From NCBI GenBank assembly GCA_035540495.1, contig DATLGL010000066.1, positions 1 to 13,054 of the forward strand: 13,054 nucleotides of DNA, in the 5' to 3' direction. Shown here piece by piece: positions 1-5,542 of this stretch. The DNA is from DASVEG01 sp035540495 (GTDB lineage Bacteria > Actinomycetota > Acidimicrobiia > Acidimicrobiales > CADCTF01). The notes under the pieces were generated by a model, which was not told the DNA's origin, ran no database searches, and worked only from the letters and a program-made list of their open reading frames with translations. A program made the position numbers and the translations under genes. Every line of letters begins with the position of its first letter. Positions within the stretch are counted from its first letter, which is position 1.

Positions 1-141
1 CGCGAAGAACGCATTCCCCTCAACACGATCCGACAAGGTCTTCGTGATCGCCGCAGTAAGCGTCGTCTTACCGTGATCGATATGCCCCATCGTCCCGATG
101 TTCAGGTGGGGCTTCGTACGCTCGAACTTGGCCTTGGCCAT
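1..141 (-). CDS. tuf: Elongation factor Tu, N-terminal 47 residues (cut by window edge)
   Basis: This is the start of EF-Tu, the GTPase that delivers aminoacyl-tRNA to the ribosome. Reading the minus strand from the ATG at 141 gives MAKAKFERTKPHLNIGT and then the P-loop GHIDHGKT (residues 19-26), which is diagnostic for EF-Tu/SelB-type factors. The N-terminal spacing is that of EF-Tu. The usual P-loop valine is isoleucine here, a mild change. An AGAGGA Shine-Dalgarno-like stretch lies about 4 nt before the ATG. The rest of the gene continues beyond base 1. It lies directly downstream of tRNA-Met and tRNA-Thr on the same strand, so it is probably co-transcribed with them, an arrangement resembling the tRNA-tufB operons of other phyla. 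Whether this is the only tuf copy cannot be told from the window. Confidence 0.96.
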   Translation of the reverse strand, partial: MAKAKFERTKPHLNIGTMGHIDHGKTTLTAAITKTLSDRVEGNAFFA

Positions 142-175
142 TGGATCCTCTCTGGTTCCCTGTCTGATCGGAGGC

Positions 176-252
176 TGGTAGCGGCGGCGGGACTCGAACC
201 CGCGACTCCACGATTATGAGCCGTGTGCTCTGACCAACTGAGCTACGCCGCC
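176..252 (-). tRNA. tRNA-Met (anticodon CAT)
   Basis: The minus strand folds into a complete cloverleaf. The acceptor arm starts GGCGGCG at 252 and pairs with CGCCGCT (first pair G-U). The D arm begins GCTCAG, the anticodon stem is CACGG/TCGTG around the loop CTCATAA, and the T arm is GCGGG/CCCGC around TTCGAGT. The 3' CCA is encoded (176-178). The anticodon stem lacks the three G-C pairs of initiator tRNA, so this is an elongator tRNA-Met. A lysidine-modified tRNA-Ile(CAT) is a less likely alternative. Confidence 0.93.
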
Positions 253-271
253 CTGACCTGTTTCTGATGCG

Positions 272-344
272 AGCCCTCTGTGGGAATCGAACCCACGACA
301 CCAGCCTTACCATGGCTGTGCTCTGCCGACTGAGCTAAGAGGGC
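272..344 (-). tRNA. tRNA-Thr (anticodon GGT)
   Basis: The minus strand gives acceptor GCCCTCT (344-338) paired with AGAGGGC, a D arm beginning GCTCAG, anticodon stem CAGCC/GGCTG with loop ATGGTAA (anticodon GGT), and a TTCGATT T loop. The discriminator base is U and CCA is not encoded, unlike the neighbouring tRNA-Met, so it must be added after transcription. The two tRNAs are 19 bp apart and probably share one transcript running into tuf. Confidence 0.95.
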
Positions 345-358
345 GTACCGGACCGTCA

Positions 359-389
359 AGTGTACCCGCGGCGCACGCTCCCCCCTCAA
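359..389 (-). promoter_or_regulatory. Candidate promoter for the tRNA-Thr/tRNA-Met/tuf unit
   Basis: On the minus strand a TACACT -10-like box (359-364) lies 14 nt before the 5' end of tRNA-Thr. A TTGAGG box (384-389) lies 19 bp further upstream. The -10 box fits TANNNT, but the spacer is longer than the ideal 17 bp. Both boxes sit in the 76-bp gap between tRNA-Thr and the divergent gene at 421. Confidence 0.35.
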
Positions 390-420
390 GGCGAACGAGC
401 GAGCGGTCGAAGAGGACCCC

Positions 421-1746
421 ATGAGGTTCCAGCGGCTCTTGCTGGAGTCGGCGGGCGCGACCGTCACGGTCGACCTCCATCCCCGGCTCACCGTCGTCGC
501 AGGCGTTGGCGAGCTCGAGCGCGCCAGCCTGGTGAACGAGCTCCTGGGCGGGCTCGCCGGGTCGCGCCCGGGCACGCATCTCGAGGTCGTCGACGACTCG
601 GGCCGCCGGCTCGGGGTGATGCACCCGTCGAACGGCGGACGTGACCGAGTCGTCGAGCTGACGACGCAGCAGGACGTGACGATCGAGTTCGTCGACGACA
701 ACGGCGAGGTGAACCTGCTGTCGCCGATGGGGCTCGATCTCGCCGCTGCCCGCAAGCGCTGCCGGATGACCGGCGGCGACATGGCTGCGCTCGCCAAGGT
801 GGACGGCGCGATCTCGTCGCTCGCCGCGCACGACCAGGACCGCCTGTGGGCGACGGCGCAGCGGGTCCGGGAGACGAGCGACGCGCTGCGCGTGGAGGTC
901 GCAGCGGTCGGGGTCGATCCCGAGGACGCGCCCCTCGTCGAGGAGATCGAGCGCCGCCACCACGCGTTCGAGGCCGCGCAAGCCCGCCTCGAGTACATCC
1001 GCCACCACGGGATCTTCATCGGTGGTGCCTCGGTCGTCGGAGCGATGCCGGCCGTCGCCCTGCGCCACTGGGTGTCGATCCCGCTCCTCGCGGTCGCGAT
1101 CATCACCACGATCGTCTCGATCGCCTACCGGCGCCGCATGGACAAGGCCCGCAAGGCGGAGAAGCGCGCCCTCGACGAGGCCGGCGCCGAGAGCTACCTC
1201 GCGTTCCGTCTCCAGCGGATGAACCAGACGCTCGACGGCGGTGCCGACCGTGCCCGCCTCGCCCGCGCCGCGACCGACCACCAACTGGCCCTCGACGCGT
1301 GGCGTGCGATGGCCGGCGAGGTGTCGGTCGACTGGGCGTTCGACATGCGCGATCGGATCCGCGCGGCGGCCGTCCGCATCCGCGAGGTGGGAGCGCCCGT
1401 CGCGGCGACAGACAACTCGATGAGCGCTGCGGAGCCGGCTGAGCTGGCGCAGGCCCTCATCGAACGGATGACCGAGCTGCGACACGCGGGGCCGCGGGGC
1501 GAGACGCTCCCGCTCCTGCTCGACGATCCGCTTCACGGCGTCGCTCCGTCGGTGAAGGCGTGGGTGCTCGAGCTGATCGCCCGGTCGGCGGGATCGCCGC
1601 AGGTGATCTACCTGACGGACGATGCCGACGTCGCGTCGTGGGCTCGGATGGAGGCGATCAGCGGCGAGCTGTCGATCCTGGAGCCGGCGCCAGAATCGGC
1701 CGACGCCGCCGCAGGCGTCGACAGCGAGATCGAGCTGACGCTCTAG
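421..1746 (+). CDS. Membrane-anchored SMC/RecF-like ATPase-fold protein with degenerate Walker A
   Basis: This 441-residue protein has the split layout of SMC/RecF/Rad50-type ATPases. An N-terminal strand-and-loop region (about residues 1-45) carries LTVVAGVGELERASL where a P-loop would sit. Helical segments follow, then a hydrophobic hairpin of two membrane spans (about 200-235) ending in YRRRM, then more helix. The C-terminal head has LPLLLDDPL (364-371, Walker B-like, D368/D369) and QVIYLTDD, a plausible switch strand. The P-loop lacks the invariant Lys-Ser/Thr, with Arg34-Ala35 at those positions, and no clear LSGG signature is visible. ATP hydrolysis is therefore doubtful. The start is supported by GAAGAGGA 5 nt before the ATG. 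It is convergent with the next gene, 15 bp apart. I do not recognise a named family; a YhaN-like membrane AAA protein is the nearest idea. The function is unknown. Confidence 0.8.
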   Translation: MRFQRLLLESAGATVTVDLHPRLTVVAGVGELERASLVNELLGGLAGSRPGTHLEVVDDSGRRLGVMHPSNGGRDRVVELTTQQDVTIEFVDDNGEVNLLSPMGLDLAAARKRCRMTGGDMAALAKVDGAISSLAAHDQDRLWATAQRVRETSDALRVEVAAVGVDPEDAPLVEEIERRHHAFEAAQARLEYIRHHGIFIGGASVVGAMPAVALRHWVSIPLLAVAIITTIVSIAYRRRMDKARKAEKRALDEAGAESYLAFRLQRMNQTLDGGADRARLARAATDHQLALDAWRAMAGEVSVDWAFDMRDRIRAAAVRIREVGAPVAATDNSMSAAEPAELAQALIERMTELRHAGPRGETLPLLLDDPLHGVAPSVKAWVLELIARSAGSPQVIYLTDDADVASWARMEAISGELSILEPAPESADAAAGVDSEIELTL

Positions 1747-1761
1747 CCGCGAGCGGTTGCC

Positions 1762-2382
1762 TCAGGGCAGGGCCGCCTGGACCTCGTCGATGATCGCGTC
1801 GACCGCCACCCGGGCCTCGTCGACCTCGTCGGGGCGGTCGTTGTCGGCGCCGGCGTAGTCGTCGCCGTCGCAGACGTCGCCGCCTTCGTCGTCGCGGTCG
1901 ACGTTCGCCTGATCGGGGTTGTAGTCGTTCGGGCAGTTGTCGACATCGTCGCGAACGCCGTCGTGGTCGGCGTCGTTCGGATGCGCGTCGCACGCATCGC
2001 CGATGCCGTCGCGGTCCGCATCGTCCTGCTTGTGGTTGGCGTCGTTCCGGCAATTGTCGAACTGGTTCGGGACGCCGTCGTCGTCCGCATCGTCCGTGTC
2101 GCAGCCGTCGGGAGCGCCGTTGCCGTCCGCATCGGCAAGGCATCCGGTGACCTGATCGGCGCGCGACGGGCCCGGATCGTTCGCGGAGCCACCCCTGCCA
2201 CCGTGAGAGCCCCGACCACCGTTGCCCCGCCTCTCATCGGTGCAGTGCGGGTTGTGCTGCCCGGCCGCGCCGCGGGTACAGGCGTTGTCGAGACCACGCG
2301 GTGGGGCGTCGTCTCCCCATGCCGCCGACGCGCCGAGCAGCAGTGCCGCAGTCGCCGCGATCACCCCGAGCCGCAACCTCAT
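1762..2382 (-). CDS. Secreted thrombospondin type 3 repeat protein, probably calcium-binding
   Basis: This 206-residue protein begins with a signal peptide (MRLRLGVIAATAALLLGASA, cleavage likely near residues 20-23). A Gly/Arg/Asn-rich linker (about 40-75) follows. Residues 81-172 form Asp-rich repeats of thrombospondin type 3 character, such as DADRDGIGDACD and NDADHDGVRDDVDNCPND, in which Asp side chains coordinate calcium. The last unit (VDRDDEGGDVCD) is degenerate. Eight cysteines remain in the mature chain, consistent with disulfides outside the cytoplasm. The C-terminal tail (173-206) is acidic and then helical. No sorting motif or anchor is visible, so the protein is probably released or attached by partners. 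The ATG at 2382 is preceded only by a G-run, a weak ribosome site. Its upstream region carries a direct repeat (2418-2438). Its specific role is unknown. Confidence 0.85.
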   Translation of the reverse strand: MRLRLGVIAATAALLLGASAAWGDDAPPRGLDNACTRGAAGQHNPHCTDERRGNGGRGSHGGRGGSANDPGPSRADQVTGCLADADGNGAPDGCDTDDADDDGVPNQFDNCRNDANHKQDDADRDGIGDACDAHPNDADHDGVRDDVDNCPNDYNPDQANVDRDDEGGDVCDGDDYAGADNDRPDEVDEARVAVDAIIDEVQAALP

Positions 2383-2417
2383 CGCTAACCCCCAGACCGC
2401 CCGCTCCCGCGCGAGCA

Positions 2418-2438
2418 GGTACTACTCCCGGTACTACT
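2418..2438. repeat. Two direct copies of GGTACTACT, 12-bp period, in a divergent promoter region
   Basis: GGTACTACT occurs at 2418-2426 and again at 2430-2438, separated by CCC. The pair lies 36-56 bp upstream of the repeat-protein gene (minus) and 60-80 bp upstream of the acetyltransferase gene (plus). Two identical 9-mers about one helical turn apart in a GC-rich spacer look like tandem sites for a dimeric regulator. The regulator is not identified. Confidence 0.5.
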
Positions 2439-2485
2439 TCGGCACGTGGTGCGCCGAATCCTGCCTCGGGCGCCCGCCTCGCCCC

Positions 2486-2491
2486 TAGCCT
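2486..2491 (+). promoter_or_regulatory. -10 box TAGCCT positioned for a leaderless start
   Basis: TAGCCT fits the actinobacterial TANNNT -10 pattern and is separated by exactly 6 nt from the GTG at 2498. Transcription starting 6-7 nt after the box would begin on or next to the start codon. No good -35 box and no Shine-Dalgarno sequence are visible. Confidence 0.4.
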
Positions 2492-2497
2492 CGACAC

Positions 2498-2995
2498 GTG
2501 CCGAAGGTCCGCCTCGCCCGCATCGCCGACGCCGAAGCGATCCGGACCATCTACAACCGCGAGGTCACCGGCTCGACGGTGACGTTCGACCTCGTGCCAC
2601 GTTCGCTCGAAGCCCAGCAGCAGTGGATCGAGGCCCACTCCGGCGCTCATCCGGCGATCGTGGTCGTCGACGACGACACGGCGGAGACGGTGATCGGCTT
2701 CGGCTCGCTGTCGCCGTACCGCGACCGCCCGGCGTACTCGACGACGGTCGAGGACTCCGTCTACGTCCACCACGACCATCGGGGACGAGCCGTCGGCAAG
2801 CTCGTCCTCGAGGAGCTCGTGCGGCTGGCCACCGCGCACGGCTTCCACTCGATGATGGCACGCATCGTCGGTGGCCACGAAGCGTCGATCCGCCTCCACG
2901 AGTCGTGCGGGTTCGGCCTCGTCGGCGTCGAGAAGGAGGTCGGCCGGAAGTTCGGGCGGTGGCTCGACGTCGCCCTCATGCAGCGGCTGTTGTGA
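2498..2995 (+). CDS. GNAT N-acetyltransferase, phosphinothricin/methionine-sulfoximine acetyltransferase type
   Basis: This 165-residue single-domain acetyltransferase transfers acetyl from acetyl-CoA to an amine. The N-terminal pattern (VRLARIADAEAIRTIYN, then STVTFDL at about 26-32) matches the Pat/YncA branch of the superfamily, whose members acetylate phosphinothricin, methionine sulfoximine or related amino acids. The acetyl-CoA loop is R95-G-R-A-V-G100, followed by the helix KLVLEELV. HEASIRLHESCGFGLVG is the typical C-terminal motif in which the Asn of N-xxS is replaced by His-Glu. The GTG start lacks a Shine-Dalgarno sequence but follows a -10-like box at leaderless distance. The substrate cannot be decided from sequence. 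Its stop is 1 bp from the stop of the convergent pyrophosphatase gene. Confidence 0.88.
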   Translation: MPKVRLARIADAEAIRTIYNREVTGSTVTFDLVPRSLEAQQQWIEAHSGAHPAIVVVDDDTAETVIGFGSLSPYRDRPAYSTTVEDSVYVHHDHRGRAVGKLVLEELVRLATAHGFHSMMARIVGGHEASIRLHESCGFGLVGVEKEVGRKFGRWLDVALMQRLL

Positions 2996-2996
2996 G

Positions 2997-3479
2997 TCAG
3001 TGCGGCTTGTACGCCGCCTGCGCTTCCTCGATGGCCTTGACCGCGGCATCGCGGCCTTCCCACCCACGGTTGCTCGTGCTCTTCTCGGGCTCGAGCGCCT
3101 TGTAGACGTCGAAGAAGTGCGCGATCTCGTCGAGGAGGTGAGCCGGCAGGTCGCCCATGTCCTGCACCCGGTCCCAGCGGGGGTCGGTCGACGGCACGCA
3201 CAACACCTTGGCGTCGTCACCCTTCTCGTCACGCATCCAGAAGACGGCCACCGGGCGCGCGCTGATGTGGCAGCCCGGGAAGGTCGACTCGTCGAGCAGC
3301 ACGAGGGCGTCGAGGGGATCGCCGTCGTCAGCGAGCGTGTTCGGGAAGAAGCCGTAATCGGTCGGGTACTGCGTCGCCGTGAACAAGAGGCGGTCGAGCC
3401 AGATCGCGCCGGTCTCGTGATCGGCCTCGTACTTGTTCCGCGATCCCTTGGGGATCTCGATGATCACCTCGCACTGCAC
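2997..3479 (-). CDS. ppa: Inorganic pyrophosphatase, family I
   Basis: This 160-residue cytoplasmic enzyme hydrolyses pyrophosphate to phosphate, pulling biosynthetic reactions forward. The signature D52-G-D-P-L-D57 supplies metal-binding aspartates. KYE (16-18), YPTDYGFFPNTL (38-49) and the DPRWDRVQDMGDLP segment are typical, and HFFDVYKALEP near the C terminus completes the fold. The overall pattern, including the extreme N terminus MQCEVIIEIPKG, closely resembles the mycobacterial enzyme as I remember it, which supports the GTG at 3479. No Shine-Dalgarno sequence precedes it; a TAACGT box lies 6 nt upstream. The winged-helix regulator gene ends 32 bp upstream on the same strand, so read-through from it is also possible. 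Confidence 0.97.
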   Translation of the reverse strand: MQCEVIIEIPKGSRNKYEADHETGAIWLDRLLFTATQYPTDYGFFPNTLADDGDPLDALVLLDESTFPGCHISARPVAVFWMRDEKGDDAKVLCVPSTDPRWDRVQDMGDLPAHLLDEIAHFFDVYKALEPEKSTSNRGWEGRDAAVKAIEEAQAAYKPH

Positions 3480-3485
3480 GGGCGG

Positions 3486-3491
3486 ACGTTA
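3486..3491 (-). promoter_or_regulatory. -10 box TAACGT at leaderless distance from ppa
   Basis: Minus-strand TAACGT (3491-3486) fits TANNNT and is followed by exactly 6 nt before the ppa GTG. There is no ribosome site in this gap, and the -35 region is not recognisable. The geometry equals that seen before the genes at 2498 and 3894. Confidence 0.4.
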
Positions 3492-3511
3492 CCCAGCCGG
3501 TGCAGCAGCCC

Positions 3512-3805
3512 TCACGCCTGTTGATGCGCCACGGCGTCGAGCAGCACACGGACCGCGGCGTGGCGCTCCAGAGGATGGCGGAACGGCTTGTCGGCGACGA
3601 CGGTGTAGCGGTTCCGCCGACCGACCTTCTCCCGCTCGAGGTAGCCGGCCTCGACGAGGTCGCTGATGATCGCCAGTACGGCCCGCTCGGTGATGCCGAC
3701 GGCGTCGGCGATGTCACGAGCGCGCACGTCAGGGTCCCTCGAGATGCAGACGAGGACGTGCGCATGGTTGGTGAGGAACGTCCACCCTGGTCGCGCCGCT
3801 TCCAT
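3512..3805 (-). CDS. Winged-helix (MarR-like) transcriptional regulator
   Basis: This is a 97-residue DNA-binding protein. GWTFLTNHAHVLVCI (7-21) is the first helix. RARDIADAVGITERAVLAIISDLVEAG (28-54) is the helix-turn-helix, split into strings here only for description. The stretch YLEREKVGRRNRY (55-67) is the basic wing. The small family it resembles is common in actinobacteria, and members often start just before the GWTFLTNH block. I therefore prefer the ATG at 3805 (AGGAG immediately upstream, though only 2 nt away) over the GTG at 3859, which would lie inside the inverted repeat at 3858-3876. It has no obvious ligand-binding domain. It is divergent from the PurK-like/enoyl reductase operon and probably binds the intervening palindrome; that is inference. 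Confidence 0.82.
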   Translation of the reverse strand: MEAARPGWTFLTNHAHVLVCISRDPDVRARDIADAVGITERAVLAIISDLVEAGYLEREKVGRRNRYTVVADKPFRHPLERHAAVRVLLDAVAHQQA

Positions 3806-3813
3806 CGCTCCTG

Positions 3814-3841
3814 ATGCTATCTCTGCGGCCCTTGGGGTGAA
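3814..3841 (-). promoter_or_regulatory. Candidate promoter of the winged-helix regulator
   Basis: On the minus strand TTCACC (3841-3836) and TAGCAT (3819-3814) are separated by 16 bp. The -10 box ends 8 nt before the preferred ATG at 3805, again giving a very short or absent leader. The -35 match is modest. Confidence 0.3.
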
Positions 3842-3857
3842 GCTCAAATAAAGATCC

Positions 3858-3876
3858 ACTAGACATGATTTCTAGT
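3858..3876. promoter_or_regulatory. Perfect inverted repeat ACTAGA-N7-TCTAGT, probable operator
   Basis: ACTAGA (3858-3863) and TCTAGT (3871-3876) are exact reverse complements separated by CATGATT. The site is AT-rich in a very GC-rich region. It lies between the divergent regulator and PurK-like genes and covers the probable -35 box of the latter. The size and position fit a dimeric winged-helix repressor. Confidence 0.6.
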
Positions 3877-3887
3877 TCGCCTATCCT
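3860..3887 (+). promoter_or_regulatory. Promoter of the PurK-like/enoyl reductase operon
   Basis: TAGACA (3860-3865, five of six to TTGACA) and TATCCT (3882-3887) are separated by 16 bp. The -10 box is followed by 6 nt and then the GTG at 3894, so the transcript should be leaderless. The -35 box is embedded in the inverted repeat, so a bound regulator would block polymerase. Confidence 0.55.
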
Positions 3888-3893
3888 GTCGGT

Positions 3894-4787
3894 GTGCAAC
3901 GGAACGACACCGACACCACCGACACGGCCAGCGTCGAAGGCGACGCAACCGCAACTGCGCTGGCCGACAGGCACCAACAGCGCCGCGCGCTCCTCGCCGC
4001 TGGGTTCCCGGTGGTGCCGGCGTTGCCGGCTGCCTCGCAAGCCGAGGCACGCCGCGCCGTCGAGATCATGGGAACGCCCGCGGTTTTCAAAGCGCGGCGC
4101 CGCGGCATCGGCAGCACCGACGGCAGCACCGACGGCGACACCACCGGCGACGCCAGCCGAGCGATCGCCAGTCGAGGCATCAGGTTCGTGCGGTCTCGTG
4201 GTGACGTCGACGCCGCCTTCGCCGAGCTCGATCAGCCGGTGCTGGTCGAGCCGCTGCTCGGCGTGTCCGACGAGATCGTGGTGCTCGTCGCCCGCCGATG
4301 CGGTGGCGAGGCTGTCGCCTATCCCCCGATCCGGACCATCCACACCCGAGGCGTCCGTCGCATCGCCGAAGCGCCGTCGGGCCTCGGCGCCGCGCTCGAG
4401 GCAGAGGCGACCGGGCTCGCGCTCGCCGTCGCCGAGCACGTCGGAGGCGTCGGCATCGTCGCGGTGGAGATGTTCGTCGTCGGCGGAGCGCTGGCGGTGA
4501 ACGAGGTCGTTGCCGGACCTCACCCGAGTGGGCACCTGACGGACGACGCGTGTGCGACGTCGCAGTTCGAGAACCACCGCAACGCGCTTCTCGATCGCCC
4601 GTTGGGATCGACGTGCCTCGTGGTCTCCGCGGCGACGACCGCGTACGCGCCCGCCGGCGGCGGCGATCCTGATCGGGCGGGCGGCCACGTCACCGTCACC
4701 GGGTCGAACTGGGAGGAGACGCGTCGGGAGGCCGTCGAGGCCGCCCGCGAGCTGGCGGCGTCGACCGCGGTGGCGGTCGTCGCGTGA
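3894..4787 (+). CDS. Divergent PurK-like ATP-grasp protein, N-terminally truncated
   Basis: This 297-residue protein resembles N5-carboxyaminoimidazole ribonucleotide synthase (PurK, purine synthesis). It has the PurK block PSGHLTDDACATSQFENHRN (211-230) with PLGST (236-240), and HVTVTG (265-270). Mg-binding glutamates E192 and E204 keep the 12-residue spacing, and E119 and K66 of the ATP site remain. Three things are odd. The ~80-residue N-terminal Rossmann-like domain is missing and replaced by an Asp/Thr-rich tail (1-22). The glycine-rich loop after K66 is a GSTD-type repeat. Basic residues that I recall contacting the ribonucleotide are lost: the Arg of PRxH is G208 and the Lys of RKxGH is A262. 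It may bind ATP but probably is not a standard PurK. The GTG start follows a leaderless-type promoter, and the stop overlaps the next gene by 4 bp. A true purK is expected elsewhere in the genome. Confidence 0.75.
   Translation: MQRNDTDTTDTASVEGDATATALADRHQQRRALLAAGFPVVPALPAASQAEARRAVEIMGTPAVFKARRRGIGSTDGSTDGDTTGDASRAIASRGIRFVRSRGDVDAAFAELDQPVLVEPLLGVSDEIVVLVARRCGGEAVAYPPIRTIHTRGVRRIAEAPSGLGAALEAEATGLALAVAEHVGGVGIVAVEMFVVGGALAVNEVVAGPHPSGHLTDDACATSQFENHRNALLDRPLGSTCLVVSAATTAYAPAGGGDPDRAGGHVTVTGSNWEETRREAVEAARELAASTAVAVVA
4110..4157 (+). repeat. 12-bp tandem repeat inside the PurK-like gene
   Basis: GGCAGCACCGAC occurs twice in tandem (4110-4121, 4122-4133). Two degenerate units follow, GGCGACACCACC and GGCGACGCCAGC, to 4157. 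The period is in frame and encodes GSTD-GSTD-GDTT-GDAS (residues 73-88), where PurK proteins have their ATP-binding glycine-rich loop. Confidence 0.8.
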
Positions 4788-5542
4788 GCACGCTCGCCGG
4801 GAAGCGCATCCTCGTCACCGGCATCGCGACACGAGAGAGCATCGCCTTCGCGACGGCGCGCGCCGCGCAAGCAGCAGGTGCGTCGTTGATCCTCACCGCG
4901 ATGCGTCGAGATCTCGACGCCGCGAAGGACCTCGCTGCGGAGCTGCCCGAGGCACCCGAGCGTGTGCTGGAGCTCGACGCCACCGACCCCGACGACCTGC
5001 GTGACCTGTCGGTCGCTGTCGCCGACGGGTGTGACGGTGTCGTTCACGCGATCGCGTTCGCGCCGAAGAACGCGCTGAAGTCCGTGGTCGGCGTCGACGC
5101 CGCGGATGTCGAGCTGGCCTTCCGCACGAGCGTGTGGACCTACACCGCGCTGGCTGACGTCCTTGCGAAAGTCGCACCTGAACAGGGCGCGAGCCTCGTC
5201 GGACTGCACTTCGACTCGCAGGCCGCGTGGCCCGTCTACAGCTGGATGGGTGTGTGCAAGGCCGCGCTCGTCTCCGCGAACCAGTACGTCGCCAGAGAGC
5301 TCGGCCCCCGGCGCATCCGGGCGAACCTCGTCGCGGCAGGTCCGCTGGCGACGCGTGCCGCGACCGCCATCCCCGAGTTCGGCGCGTTGCTCGACCACTG
5401 GGAACAGCGGTCGCCGCTCGCCTGGGACGCGGACGACGCGTCGGTGGTGGCCGACGCCATCTGCTGGCTGCTGTCGGACGGCAGCCGGGCCACGACCGGA
5501 TCGGTGGTCCAGGTCGACGGCGGCTGCCACGCCGTCAAGTGA
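4784..5542 (+). CDS. fabI: Enoyl-[acyl-carrier-protein] reductase, FabI/InhA type
   Basis: This 252-residue NADH-dependent short-chain dehydrogenase catalyses the last reduction of each fatty-acid elongation cycle. TGIATRESIAF (12-22) is the FabI-specific cofactor loop. F143, Y152 and K159 have the InhA spacing (Phe149, Tyr158, Lys165), within FDSQAAWPVYSWMGVCK. NLVAAGPLATRAA (181-193) and the C-terminal TTGSVVQVDGG are also family marks, and InhA is the closest relative I can call to mind. In the HAIAFAP segment A89 and A91 take the places of InhA Ser94 and Gly96, positions linked to isoniazid and triclosan sensitivity; such variants do occur in natural FabI proteins. The GTG start overlaps the PurK-like stop (GTGA, 4784-4787), so the two are translationally coupled. 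The 3' end overlaps the convergent PII-like gene by 8 bp. Confidence 0.92.
   Translation: MSTLAGKRILVTGIATRESIAFATARAAQAAGASLILTAMRRDLDAAKDLAAELPEAPERVLELDATDPDDLRDLSVAVADGCDGVVHAIAFAPKNALKSVVGVDAADVELAFRTSVWTYTALADVLAKVAPEQGASLVGLHFDSQAAWPVYSWMGVCKAALVSANQYVARELGPRRIRANLVAAGPLATRAATAIPEFGALLDHWEQRSPLAWDADDASVVADAICWLLSDGSRATTGSVVQVDGGCHAVK

Noticed and set aside
1860..2160. Repeated GTCG/CGTCC blocks resembling a repeat array
   Set aside because: They are the codons of Asp-rich thrombospondin type 3 repeats in frame; the spacing and sequence are not those of a CRISPR array.
3806..3859. GTG at 3859 as the start of the winged-helix regulator
   Set aside because: It would lie in the inverted repeat and add a poorly structured 18-residue tail not typical of the family; the ATG at 3805 is preferred.
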